A stretch of DNA of 64,000 nt from Eledone cirrhosa (GCA_964016885.1 OZ024759.1:5257546-5321545); one strand, 5' to 3'; positions 11,702-21,265 are shown, counted from the first letter of the stretch. Made by a program: numbers and translations. Notes: generated by a model from the sequence alone, not told the origin.

Positions 11702-12054
11702 ATGTTATGTGAGATATTATGTGAGGTAAAGCCTTTACTGTGAAAATACAATAGTATATATAGAGTAATGTAAATGTTATGTGAGATATTATGTGAGGTA
11801 AAGCCTTTACTGTGAAAATACAATAGTATATATAGAGTAATGTAAATGTTACGTGAGATATTATGTGAGGTAAAGCCTTTACTGTGAAAATACAATAGTA
11901 TATATAGAGTAATGTAAATGTTACGTGAGATATTATGTGAGGTAACGCCTTTACTGTGAAAATACAATAGTATATATAGAGTAATGTAAATGTTATGTGA
12001 GGTATTATGTGAGGTAAAGCCTTTACCACAAAAATACAATAGTATATATAGAGT
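11702..12054. repeat. MITE-derived tandem array between the two LINEs
   Basis: Five 72 bp units are present. Diagnostic variants, in order, are GTTACGTGAG twice, GTAACGCC and then CTTTACCACAAAAATAC. The same variants occur in the same order at 17930-18115 beside LINE copy 2, so the two arrays are duplicates of each other. Again the array breaks at TATATAGAGT where a LINE 3' end starts. Confidence 0.95.
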
Positions 12055-12291
12055 GGTTTCTTTATTTGCCACTAGGGCACAAAAGGTAGGGACAGATACA
12101 AGGGGGGAAGTTTACATACAATTAACGAGTACAAAAATATAACAATGAAATAACAACAACAAACGAAGTCCTCAATAGGGAGGGGGCATTAACATGGGTC
12201 GCACACACCCCGGAAAAAATGTGTAACCCTTCTCCTCAGGAGCACAAAGAGTAGGTGCTTCCCTCGTCTCCGCTTTTTCCTCTTCTTTCAC

Positions 12292-15200
12292 CTACAGGCT
12301 GATATAGAGAGAAGACCCATTCACTCTGGCCATTCTCCCTACTTTCACCCACCTTTCATAAAACTTGCTGGGGTAGAGCACCTCTCTCTCCATTCTGATC
12401 CTTCTTTTAAAATGGTATTTGAAAAAGGGGACCAGTTGTTGGCCGGAGAGAAAGGTGTCTGACCTCAGCCCTTTCAGCCTCGTCCACCATACAACTTCTT
12501 TAGCCATGGCTACCACACAGAGAAAAACCGCCTCTCCTTCGTTTTTGAAAGGGGGAGGCGGTTTGATCGTGACAATGGACTCGGTGGTCAACCGGATTGG
12601 TCCCACCCTCGACAGTAGTCGTTCCACATAGCCCCACAGGTCAGCAATGCCTGGGCAGTGTACGAATGCGTGCGCAACGGTTTCGTCATCATGCACGCAT
12701 CTCGGACAGATCTTATTCAAAGGATCTCTACCCAGGCTCCCATGTCTGTGGAGCTTGTCTCGAACGGGTAGAGCCCCTCGGTAGCACTGCCAAGCCAGGG
12801 ACTTTTGGAAGTTGTCCATCGGTCCAGGGCCAAACGTCCTACCGAACAGACTGGCCAGTTCATCTTCCTCCATGCCTAGAGCTTCTCCGAGAGCATCGTC
12901 GCACCTGCTGCGTACCAACCCTCTATAGAATGTCGAGGTGGAGTCTCCACTGATTGCCGGGTCCGCTTTCCAGAGGGCCGTGAGCGCCTGGGCACATTCA
13001 ATGTGCCAGTCGCCCACTTTTCTCGGTCTTTGCTTGACCCAGGATTGCAGCTCGGTGAGCGAGACGAGTCTGGGAAAGGCTCGCCTCACAAACGGGGCCC
13101 ACACCGGTTGACCGGTGAGGAATACCTGGAGGTGCCGTAGCCTTAATGCGTGTTTACGCATCTGTAGCCACGGCATCCCCAGCCCTCCTTTCGAAGGGTG
13201 TTGACAGCAGATGGATCTCCTCACCAAAGGGGTCCGCTTGTTCCAAAGAAATTGGAACAGCGCGCACTCCATTTTGGCGAGTCTTTTCACTGGGCAAGGC
13301 ACGACGGTCAAGCGGTAGTAGATGACGGATGCTATATAAGTATTCGCCACCTCCGCTCGACCTTTCAGGGATAGTTTGCACTGGGCCCACTTCTGGGTGA
13401 GTGCAAACACCCTGGCCGTTACCTCGTTCCAGTTTTTCTCCACCTGGAGGTCTGGTCCGAACCAGACCCCAAGCAGCTTCACCGGGCCCTCCGTCCAGCG
13501 TCCGACGACGTCGTTGGAGGGCATCGGTTTGCCTCTCCATGTTCCGAGTTGCAAACCGACGGACTTGTCCCGGTTCAGCTTGGCTCCTGTAAACCTTTCA
13601 TATTCCTCCAGTAAGGTGCCGATCTCACCGATTTGCGAGGTTTTCGACACCATTACTGTCACGTCATCGGCGTAGGCCGACGCCGCTTTCTGCAATCCCG
13701 GTTCCAAAGGGATGCCCTGCAACCGCTCCAACTTCCGCAGTAGTGGCTCAAGAGCCAGCACATACAGTAGGGAGGAGAGAGGGCATCCCTGTCGGATGGA
13801 TCGCATGATTTGGAACGGCTCCGAGAGGTGGCCGTTCACCTTGACCCTTGAGCAGACGTTGCTGCTGTGCATCGCAGCAATCCAACCCCTGAAAACGGGT
13901 CCGAAGCCTGCCGCCGCGAGCACCGCATCCAGGTAACGATGGTCAACCCTATCGAAAGCTTTAGATTGATCCAAGTTGATCAGGGCCCCACCAAAGCCGG
14001 GTTCATTCCCTACCCTCTCTATGATGTATCGCATAAGGTGGAGATTGTCGTGAATGGACCTGGACGGGATTGCGCATGTCTGCGCTTCTCCCACCAGGTT
14101 TCCAACGACAAGCGCCAACCTCTTCGCTAACACCTTGGCCAAAATCTTTAACTCTGTATTTAGCAGAGTTATGGGCCTGAAGTTACTTATGTCATCCCCC
14201 TTGTTCTCATCCTTCCTCACCAGCGTAACTACGCCCTTGGTCACAGAACTGGGAATTCTCCCGTTCTGCTGCCAGTTGCAGTAGACCGCTTCGAGGATAT
14301 CGGAGAACAAGGCCGGCATCGCTACATATAGCTCGTATGGTAGACCATCGAGACCCGGGGATTTGCGTTTGCCGCATTGGCTCAGCGCCGCCCCTATCTC
14401 AGCAGCTGAAATCGTCCTTTCGCAGGACTTCGCCTCCGCGTCCGAGAGGCGCGGCAGACCGTCGAGGTATGGATTGAAATCCATAGTCTCACCCGGCGCG
14501 CCGCCCCTCTCGAACAGTCGTGCAAAGTGCCGCTGAAAGGCCGCACACATCTGCCCAGGTTCAAGGATCACACGCCCATCCTGGTCCTTCAAAGACCGAA
14601 TCGTGGACTTGTTCCCACTTTTTGCCTCTATCACTCGGGCCCAGCTTACAGCTTTGGCTCCCTCATTACCCAGAGCACGTATTTTACTCCTGACAACGCA
14701 GCCTTCATGCTTCACCTCAAAGAACTGGTCTAAGGCCATTCTTGATGCCAGCACGCCGGCTACATTGCCACTCCTAATCGCCTCTTCTACTCTATCTACT
14801 AATTCCCTTTCCGTCTTGTTCCTATCCCTTGCTAATTCCTGACTAAAACCTATCGATTCTATTCTAATTGCTCTCTTAAGAGAGCTCCACCACCTGTTGT
14901 TGACAATTGCCCCTGTCAAATTCTGCTTAACTAACGTGCTAATCCGTTTACTGTAAGCTTTGCTTCTCGGTAAGGACAAGTTCAGCTTCCAGTAACCGGG
15001 TCCCTGTCTATGGGTTCTATCAAGGTTGGCTATGCAGGTCACTAACTTGTGATCCGAATAGTCAACCATGAACATTTTTGGACAGCTAAATGTGTCCCTA
15101 TCGTTCTCTCTAACTAGGACCCTATCTAGGTACGACCTAGATGTTCCACTGCGATTGGTCCACGTCCATAGTGGTACAGTCGGAAAATCTAGTCGATATC

Positions 15201-15729
15201 TATCGGCCAGGTCAAATCGGCCGATTAACCTTTTGAGGCTTTTACACCCCCCTCTATTGGCACATGCCCCTACATAGTCCCAACGTGCATCCAGGATACC
15301 ATTCCAGTCCCCCACTAAAAGCAAGGAGCGGGACGTTCCCAGAAAAGTTTCCAGACGTTGGAAGTATTCCGGCCGCGCTGCCCAAAAAGGGGCGTACGCA
15401 GCAATTAGTCTAAGGGCTCCACTTTCACTACTGCCGACTTCTAAAACCACCAGTCGACCCTCCGGGTCCAGGTGCACCTTCTGTATGGTGAGGCTCAGGT
15501 ATTTTCGCAGCAGAACGACAACTCCACCCCCACCCCCCGGTTGACAGAGAGATGCGAAGATCTCAAAGTCGTCGAAGAGGGGCGCCAGTTGGCGCTCGCT
15601 GCTGATCCTGGACTCGCAAATAGTCATTACATCCATTCTATGCGACCTGAGATCGTTTAAAAGTTTGCCTTGTTTCCAAGACAGTCCCAGGCCACGTACA
15701 TTCAGACACCCAACTCTTATATCAGCCAT
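12292..15729 (-). CDS. LINE ORF2: endonuclease and reverse transcriptase, 1145 aa, intact
   Basis: This single open frame encodes the retrotransposition enzyme. Residues 1-230 are an APE-type endonuclease with the expected landmarks GCLNVRGL, ICESRIS, YAPFW, GDWNGILD and a closing YSDHKL. Residues of about 510-790 are the reverse transcriptase, with NFRPITLLN, the FDRVDH motif, IRQGCPLSS and the catalytic box YADD. Near residue 1020 a CPRC...HAFVHC cluster matches the zinc-knuckle-like C-terminal motif seen in L1/Tx1 and plant LINEs. The start ATG follows the ORF1 stop by five bases. Clade placement as Tx1-like is by motif impression only. All visible catalytic residues are present, but the adjoining ORF1 is damaged, so mobility would need ORF1 from elsewhere. 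Confidence 0.93.
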   Translation of the reverse strand: MADIRVGCLNVRGLGLSWKQGKLLNDLRSHRMDVMTICESRISSERQLAPLFDDFEIFASLCQPGGGGGVVVLLRKYLSLTIQKVHLDPEGRLVVLEVGSSESGALRLIAAYAPFWAARPEYFQRLETFLGTSRSLLLVGDWNGILDARWDYVGACANRGGCKSLKRLIGRFDLADRYRLDFPTVPLWTWTNRSGTSRSYLDRVLVRENDRDTFSCPKMFMVDYSDHKLVTCIANLDRTHRQGPGYWKLNLSLPRSKAYSKRISTLVKQNLTGAIVNNRWWSSLKRAIRIESIGFSQELARDRNKTERELVDRVEEAIRSGNVAGVLASRMALDQFFEVKHEGCVVRSKIRALGNEGAKAVSWARVIEAKSGNKSTIRSLKDQDGRVILEPGQMCAAFQRHFARLFERGGAPGETMDFNPYLDGLPRLSDAEAKSCERTISAAEIGAALSQCGKRKSPGLDGLPYELYVAMPALFSDILEAVYCNWQQNGRIPSSVTKGVVTLVRKDENKGDDISNFRPITLLNTELKILAKVLAKRLALVVGNLVGEAQTCAIPSRSIHDNLHLMRYIIERVGNEPGFGGALINLDQSKAFDRVDHRYLDAVLAAAGFGPVFRGWIAAMHSSNVCSRVKVNGHLSEPFQIMRSIRQGCPLSSLLYVLALEPLLRKLERLQGIPLEPGLQKAASAYADDVTVMVSKTSQIGEIGTLLEEYERFTGAKLNRDKSVGLQLGTWRGKPMPSNDVVGRWTEGPVKLLGVWFGPDLQVEKNWNEVTARVFALTQKWAQCKLSLKGRAEVANTYIASVIYYRLTVVPCPVKRLAKMECALFQFLWNKRTPLVRRSICCQHPSKGGLGMPWLQMRKHALRLRHLQVFLTGQPVWAPFVRRAFPRLVSLTELQSWVKQRPRKVGDWHIECAQALTALWKADPAISGDSTSTFYRGLVRSRCDDALGEALGMEEDELASLFGRTFGPGPMDNFQKSLAWQCYRGALPVRDKLHRHGSLGRDPLNKICPRCVHDDETVAHAFVHCPGIADLWGYVERLLSRVGPIRLTTESIVTIKPPPPFKNEGEAVFLCVVAMAKEVVWWTRLKGLRSDTFLSGQQLVPFFKYHFKRRIRMEREVLYPSKFYERWVKVGRMARVNGSSLYISL

Positions 15730-15734
15730 GTTGG

Positions 15735-17498
15735 TTAAAAGAGGAAGGACCTACCTGTTCGGCTCCTGAGGAGCAGGTTGCACAATATCCATGGGCGTAT
15801 TGGAGGGATTGTTTGGTGGGGTGTTGTTTTGTGGTGGGGTGGGGTGGGGGTGTTTGGTGAGGTGTGGGTGGGGAAACGTTTCAAGAGGACGCGGTTATAG
15901 GGTCGAGTACATGTTTTCCCCACGTCCTCAGGAAAGTTCTCTCTTAGTTTTGCATAGGTGTCCATTGGGAGTCTTATCATTTTTAAATGCGGTTTGTTGG
16001 CCGCGCTTGCAAAGAATTGCCCTTCAGTTTCCACCGAAGGGTCTTTGTGTATTGTTTTTACTAGTTCTCTGTTATTTGTGTTAATGTATGTATACTGTTT
16101 TATTTGTGTTGTGTTTGTTTGTTGTTCTTGTGTGTGCTTGCGTTTTGTTGTATGTGTTATGTTTTGGGGCGGGGCGGATTTTGTTTGTTCTGTTTGTTTT
16201 GTTTTTGTTGGTGGTTGTGTGTTTCTTTCATTTATGTTCGAGTGGTGCTTTCTTTTTTTCCTTTTTACAGGTTGGAAGGGTCCCCCCCTCTTCGTCACTA
16301 GGTGCTATTTCAGCTGGGTCCTCGTCCGTGCTGTCGGGTAGTGGTGTATTTTGGGGTTTTGTTGTGTTTGTGTGTGTTTTTGGAGTTGCTTTGGGTGGGG
16401 CCGTGTCTTGTGTTATTTTTCCGTGTTGTTTTTTGTTGTTGTTGTGGTGGTGGTAGTGGTGGTGGTGGCGGTGGTAGTGTGTGGGGTGTAGGCAAAAGAG
16501 CCTTTTTTTTGTCAATTGAGGGCAGGCAGCCCTTAGATGACCCCTGCTTGAACAGTAGTAACATATGGGCCTCCTACCCTGGGCTGAAATGTATATAAAT
16601 GTTTCTCCATCGAGGGACACCCTCTGTGGTATTCTAGCTATTCGTTCTGGTCTCATTTGGACCAGAACCTCCACGCTCAAACCGCAGAAAACGTCTGTGG
16701 TGACTTCTCCTACTGAAAGGATTCCGTCCTCGTCTTCTAAAAATCCTGTTAGTACCCAGGAAATGCATTAATTTGGCCGGATTCCGGAGACTCTTATTTT
16801 CTGCGTTCTTTTCCCCAAATATGTGGGGAGAAATGTGTGTAGCTTGGAAACAATTGGCGACACAGAGTATTTCCTGGCCGTCAATTGATCCTTCATTAGC
16901 ACCGTTATATTCCCATAGAGTGGCCCTTTTTGTATGAACGATATATCACTCCACACACTTTTTAGGACCAGCTCAATTTCTTTTGGGATAATTGAGCTGG
17001 TTTCCTTGTTATGTTGGAAATTGTTCTGAAAGATATCGTTCTTAGTGTCGTGTCTCTTTTGATTTCTTGTGGGGAGGTGATTGTGAAGTCTCCTCCTTCT
17101 TTGAAAGTTACATACTGTTTTGCTTCCTTCATCTTTTCTCTCAGAGTTGTAATGTCCAGTTGCTTGCAGGTCTGTGTTTTCCGGACCGCCTGTGCAAAGG
17201 AGGCACCAGTAGTGGGTTCGCTTTGTTTGGTGTTATCGTTATTTTTTCCTTGGTTGGTGTTGTGACTATTGCTGTTGTTGATCATGCTGTTATTGTCATT
17301 GTTGTTTTTGTCTGCGTTTATGTGACTTTCTGGGTTTTCACCCATTTTTACAAATTTTTCTTTTAATTCCGTGTTCCATGTTTCTTTATCAGAAGTGAGG
17401 AGGGAAGACTTAGAGCCTTGTGCTTCTAGCTTCTCTGTATCACCTTTCTTAGGGGGCGTGGCTTTCTTGTTAGGATGAGATGTGAAAATTCCGTCCAT
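15735..17498 (-). pseudogene. LINE ORF1 (CCHC RNA-binding protein), broken, copy 2
   Basis: It is nearly identical to copy 1, with only one or two base differences noticed across about two kilobases (for example one codon giving Met instead of Arg near 15978). The start ATG is at 17498, the CCHC knuckle is near 16550, and there is an in-frame TAA at 16768-16770. Frame changes lie near 17040 and 16260; the second returns to the first frame. Sharing every break with copy 1 means the damage predates the duplication, unless gene conversion spread it. Confidence 0.8.
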
Positions 17499-17536
17499 TT
17501 CTATCAGTTTGCCGTAATAAATTTTTAAAAGGAAAA

Positions 17537-17557
17537 TTCGCCCCAAAAAGGGGCGAA
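17537..17557. promoter_or_regulatory. 5' UTR hairpin of LINE copy 2
   Basis: This is the same 8 bp perfect stem (TTCGCCCC / GGGGCGAA) with a five-base loop as in copy 1. The companion 12 bp palindrome lies at 17697-17708, at the presumed 5' end of the element. Confidence 0.6.
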
Positions 17558-17708
17558 AATAAATAAACTCAAAGTTTGACGACCAAGGCAAGGGGTTAAC
17601 GTATATTACAGTATAAAAAAATTAATCAAAACTCACTTTTGAGTAAGTAAATCCAACTCGGTAGCCGAGCTTGTTCACACACGTCAACACACGTCTCTCG
17701 TATACGAG

Positions 17709-18223
17709 ATGTTATGTGAGATATTATGTGAGGTAAAGCCTTTACTGTGAAAATACAATAGTATATATAGAGTAATGTAAATGTTATGTGAGATATTATG
17801 TGAGGTAAAGCCTTTACTGTGAAAATACAATAGTATATATAGAGTAATGTAAAAGCTATGTGAGATATTATGTGAGGTAAAGCCTTTACTGTGAAAATAC
17901 AATAGTATATATAGAGTAATGTAAATGTTACGTGAGATATTATGTGAGGTAAAGCCTTTACTGTGAAAATACAATAGTATATATAGAGTAATGTAAATGT
18001 TACGTGAGATATTATGTGAGGTAACGCCTTTACTGTGAAAATACAATAGTATATATAGAGTAATGTAAATGTTATGTGAGGTATTATGTGAGGTAAAGCC
18101 TTTACCACAAAAATACAATAGTATATATAGAGTAATGTAAATGTTATGTGAGGTATTATGTGAGGTAAAGCCTTTACTGTGACAATACAATAGTATATAT
18201 AGAGTAATGTAAATGCTAAAGAG
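17709..18223. repeat. MITE-derived tandem array right of LINE copy 2
   Basis: Seven units of about 72 bp repeat the variant order seen at 11702-12054, with one extra unit carrying AAAAGCTATGTGAG and two further units on the right. The last unit passes into the MITE right end AAATGCTAAAGAGTTAA. Confidence 0.95.
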
Positions 18224-18307
18224 TTAAAACATAACTTAACAAATGTTCTTACATAAAGTTAGGATAGAAGGTTTTAAGATAGTTATAAACATTTTATCAT
18301 AAACTAA

Positions 18308-18505
18308 GATGCGTGGCTCTGTGTTTAGAGTATTCGCCTCACAATCGTAAGGTCATGAGTTTGTTTACCAGCGGAGTGTTGTGTCCTTGAGCAAGACACT
18401 TTATTTCATATTATTCCAGTTCACTCAGCTGGCAAAAATGAGTTGTACCTGTAATTCAAAGGGTCAGCCTTGTCACACTCTGTGTCATGCTGAATCTCCC
18501 TGAGA
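18308..18505 (+). mobile_element. tRNA-derived SINE
   Basis: The head GTGGCTCTGTGTTTAGAG with TCGTAAGGTCATGAGTT resembles A and B boxes but is degraded. The body CTTGAGCAAGACACTTTATT follows, and the copy ends in CTCCCTGAGAGC just before a MITE. Confidence 0.7.
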
Positions 18506-18511
18506 GCTATG

Positions 18512-18740
18512 TTAACCCTTTAGCATTTAAACTGGCCATATCCGGCCAGAATTCTCTCACATCTTTCTGTTCAAACCAGCCATAACTGGCTGCTCATACT
18601 TATGTGAAGGTATTGTTCTCAAAATATATAATATCAAAATCTCATAGATTTGATATTATGTGAGATAATTATGTAAGATAAAGCCTTTACCACAAAAATG
18701 TAATATTAGATATGGAGTAATGTAAATGCTAAAGGGTTAA
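18512..18740 (+). mobile_element. Complete short piggyBac-like MITE, 229 bp
   Basis: TTAA is present at both ends. The left end is CCCTTTAGCATTTAAACTGG and the right end is TAAATGCTAAAGGG, an inverted pair of about 14 bp. TTAA target duplication with CCCTTT termini is the hallmark of piggyBac-type elements. No transposase is present. The last 75 bp (TGTGAGATAATTATGTAAG onward to AGTAATGTAAATG) correspond to a single unit of the tandem arrays, so this is the unamplified parental form. Confidence 0.9.
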
Positions 18741-19261
18741 GGGTATGCATGTCTGTGGAATACTCAGCCACTTGCACGTTAATTTCATGAACAGGCTGTT
18801 CCAGTAATAGTGTCAACTGGAACACTCATTGTTGTAACCGACAGTGCCAGTTCAAGTTCAAGGGGTAGAGTTGATTCAGACAGTTTGGTATCCAAACAGT
18901 TAAACAATTAGGAACATGTGTGTTTCATGCCAATTATAAATAAATGTCTTTAGTAAATGGTGACATTCTAGAACAGAGGTTCTCAAACTTTTTCGGGCCA
19001 TCGCCCCCCACACGGCCTTGTAATACCCTCTAAAACACCACACCTATTTCCAGAGAGACCTACCTACAAGCAAATTGTAAATAATATAAAAAAAAGGAAC
19101 GATTGACTTTCGTCAAATCGGACCGAGGAAACAATGTTTCCGTTGGTCTTTCCAATTGCTAATACTATCTATCGGTCGCAACTCCAGGTCGAAGGAGCAA
19201 CGTGAAATAAAGTAAATAATATATAATACATAAAATGGTTGATATATAATAAATAATTCTT

Positions 19262-19430
19262 TCTACTTTTGGCACAAGGCCAGCAATTACTCCAGTGTAT
19301 TACTGGTACTGTATTTTATCGACCCAGTAAAGGTGAAAGGCAAAATTAACCTAGGAGGGATTTAAACTCAGATAATAAAGGGCCGTAACTCTATGCTGCA
19401 AAGCATGGTGTCCTACCTTCTATAATATAT
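19262..19430 (-). mobile_element. SINE (GGCGGTGG-type), minus strand, inside hAT
   Basis: It reads as the reverse of the copy at 5442: TTTTGGCACAAGGCCAGC, TATTTTATCGACCC, then AAAGGGCCGTAACTCTATGC. The tRNA-like head is incomplete at the right end. Confidence 0.75.
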
Positions 19431-19579
19431 CGACAGTCGATCAACTTCCATCAAATTGGACCACGGAATCAATGCTTCCATTGGTCTTTCCAATTGCTAA
19501 TACTATCTATCAGTTGCAACTCCAGGTAGAAAGAACAAGCTCACAACCTCACGATTGCAAATCCGATTCTCTAATCACT

Positions 19580-19990
19580 CAGCCTTCACTATCATCATCA
19601 TTATCATCATTTTACATCCGCTTTTCCCTGCTTGTAAGGGTGGGACAGGTCTTATTAAACACAGCATCTCTCCATTTGTCACGGTTCCTTGTCATCTCCT
19701 CCATGAGCTTCAGTGATCTGAGGTCTGCTCTCACCACCTCTGCCCATGTTTTTCGTGATCTTCCTCTACTGTGTCTTCCTTCTACTGTGATTTCTTGGCA
19801 GTTCTTTACCCAGCTGTCATCCACCATGCGCATCACATGTCCATACCAACACAGTCTTCTCTCCCACACACTACAACTTATCCCTCTTATACACAGTTTC
19901 TCTCTCAACTCGTCTATACTTTGTCGTTCACACACATTGACATCACACATGCAACAGCATATACTTGCTTCATTTCTATCCACTATATAA
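19580..19990 (-). pseudogene. RTE-like LINE, C-terminal fragment
   Basis: The minus strand encodes the tail region that follows the reverse transcriptase in the local RTE-like LINE: RRLCWYGHVMRMVDDSW, then GRSRKTWAEVVRADL and NRDKWRDAV. The same block occurs near 27480-27680 and in the 36.4-38.0 kb satellite. It has no start and is a dead fragment trapped in the hAT element. Confidence 0.8.
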
Positions 19991-20232
19991 TATATACTAT
20001 GTATCAATAAATATCATATACTTTTTTTATTTTACTATATTTATATATAAAATTTATCATTTGATATTTGATATACTATTATATCCTCTCCACCCCCATC
20101 CTTAAGCCCCAGCACCCCTCTTGGGGCAGTAGCACCCACTTTGAGAACCTCTGTTCTAGAGGGAAGTGAAATTGTAAAGTGTAACAGGCAAGAAGACAAC
20201 ATTTTTCCAAACAAACAAAAAAACCAACTTAC

Positions 20233-20490
20233 TATCAATATAGTTATAATATATCCTTAGTTGGGAAATATCGTATGTTTGTCTGAGTTCAAGAGTCCAC
20301 AATGATGTTGGAGAGCTCATTGTATGAGAACAAGATCTGTGTTGTGGGTTTTGATCGAAGTTACCATCTACAGCCAGGTTAGCTGACATTGAGTACATTT
20401 CATTGCGACAAACATTGTTTTTCATTAGAATTACACTGCTTGTTTTGTCTGTCGTGGTTTGTGTAGCTACTTTACCAATAGCTATATTTC
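20233..20490 (-). CDS. Exon: first half of an F-type lectin (FTP)-like domain
   Basis: The acceptor CATTCTTTTTCAG lies just right of 20490 and the donor A/GTAAGT at 20232. The exon is 258 nt with phase 1 at both ends. It encodes NIAIGKVATQTTT, then ANLAVDGN, SCSHT, and TLELRQTYDISQLRIYYNYID, the classic start of FTP/F5-8-like lectin domains (N-x-A-x-G-K, AVDGN, W-x-x-D/E-L, Y-x-I). These are calcium-dependent fucose-binding folds found in molluscan receptors. The usual R-x-D of the fucose site appears to be Y-I-D here, so sugar binding may be lost or altered. The domain is completed by the exon at 4845-5037. Confidence 0.82.
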
Positions 20491-20659
20491 CTGAAAAAGA
20501 ATGAAAGAAAATTTAATGAAAGTCAATTACTATGAAATGAAATGGATCTCAGTCAGTTGAAACGATGATTGATCCAGTGGGAAAAGACAAATTGTTTTCT
20601 ATATACTAAACTTTTGAAATATCTTTTACGTTATCTCTAAATTATTCCATATTTCCAGT

Positions 20660-20935
20660 AGAGGCATGTGGCCTAGTGTTAAGTGTGTTGGACTTACAAT
20701 CATAATGTCATGGGTTCGATTTCTGGGGTGGGTTGTGTGTTGTGTTCTTGAGCAAAACACTTCATTTCACGTTGCTCCAGTATACTCTGCTGAAAATGAG
20801 CACCAGCAATAACTGTGGAGGGTGTAACCCTGCAATGGACTGATGTCCTGTCCAGGAGGAAGTCTTGTACTCACAGTCGCTTTATGCCATGAAACCAGGA
20901 TAAGCATTGGCCTAATGAGCCTTCAGGCTTGAGAC
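20660..20935 (+). mobile_element. tRNA-derived SINE in the intron
   Basis: The head is GTGGCCTAGTGTTAAGTGTG with GTCATGGGTTCGATTTC as B box, followed by TTCTTGAGCAAAACACTTCA and the body to GGCCTAATGAGCC. It is complete at the 5' end. A TGATGATGATG run from another repeat follows. Confidence 0.8.
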
Positions 20936-20939
20936 AGTA

Positions 20940-21058
20940 TAGTCCTATACGAACGAGACACGGTCACCCGACCAATCTTGCCTCAATTGGGACAACTCCT
21001 GACTAACCCATGCTAGCATGGAAGATAGATGTAAACGATGATGATGATGATGATGATA
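20940..21058 (-). repeat. Dispersed CATCATCAT repeat, 5' part, minus strand
   Basis: It contains GAGACACGGTCACCCGACC, CCATGCTAGCATGG and a terminal GATGATGATGATG run. These are the reverse of the first third of the dispersed repeat whose core gave rise to the 111 bp satellite (compare 27820-28060). Confidence 0.75.
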
Positions 21059-21121
21059 TAGCAACCTCAGCCTCAACAGCGACAGCAACAACAACGGCAT
21101 GATAATTAGAAATCTACTTAC

Positions 21122-21265
21122 TATAGGTTTTTACTTGGCAATCCGGTCCGGTCCATCCTTCTTCACAGCCATATGGGCAAGCCCCAGTTTGTTGATGGCA
21201 GTCAGCATCGTTTAAACAATGGCATTGCTTGTTACAAGTATATCCATACCATTGAGATGCACAAC
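21122..21265 (-). CDS. Exon: EGF-like module
   Basis: The acceptor TTTTAACATAG ends at 21266 and the donor TATA/GTAAGT is at 21121. The exon is 144 nt, phase 1 at both ends. The peptide carries the cysteine pattern of laminin/MEGF-type EGF repeats: WYGYTCNKQCHC, NDADC, TGACPYGC, then EEGWTGPDC. Such modules sit between lectin domains and the membrane in molluscan scavenger-receptor, MEGF and receptor phosphatase proteins. An earlier GT at 21134 (CCAA/GTAAAA) would break phase with the next exon, so the distal donor was chosen. Splicing to 20490 creates an in-frame Arg codon before NIAIGK. Confidence 0.82.

Larger units (their letters stand above)
12055..17708 (-). mobile_element. Tx1/L1-like LINE, copy 2 (ORF2 intact)
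   Basis: This is a second full-length copy with the same 5' palindrome, ORF1, ORF2 and 3' end CAAATAAAGAAACC. It lies at the same position in the array unit as copy 1. No target-site duplication is visible; instead about 7 bp of the unit (TTACATT in LINE orientation) is missing at the insertion point. ORF2 is open from end to end. Confidence 0.93.
5281..18227 (+). mobile_element. Giant composite MITE carrying arrays, a SINE and two LINEs
   Basis: The left terminus at 5281 reads TTAA then CCCTTTAGCATTTAAACC with the normal sub-terminal sequence to 5441. The right terminus at 18213-18227 reads AAATGCTAAAGAG then TTAA, with one mismatch from CTAAAGGG. Between them lie a SINE (about 5442-5658) and three stretches of 72 bp tandem units (5659-6081, 11702-12054, 17709-18223) separated by two LINE copies. 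The parent element is only 229 bp (18512-18740), so this copy has grown more than fifty-fold. It lies inside an intron of the FTP/EGF gene. Confidence 0.82.
18974..20153. mobile_element. Non-autonomous hAT element with 8 bp target duplication
   Basis: The left end is CAGAGGTTCTCAAACTTTTT and the right end is the inverse, ACTTTGAGAACCTCTG. The flanks are TTCTAGAA (18966-18973) and TTCTAGAG (20154-20161), an 8 bp duplication with one difference, as expected for hAT transposons. Inside are a reverse SINE (19262-19430), a roughly 95 bp direct duplication (19097-19185 and 19437-19535) and a piece of RTE-like LINE (19580-19990). No hAT transposase is visible. The element lies in the large intron of the FTP/EGF gene. 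Confidence 0.88.

Noticed and set aside
16228..16298. Programmed frameshift at the A-rich run in LINE ORF1
   Set aside because: Possible but unsupported: a TAA stop and another frame change also break this ORF1, and the two copies are duplicates, so they give no independent evidence.
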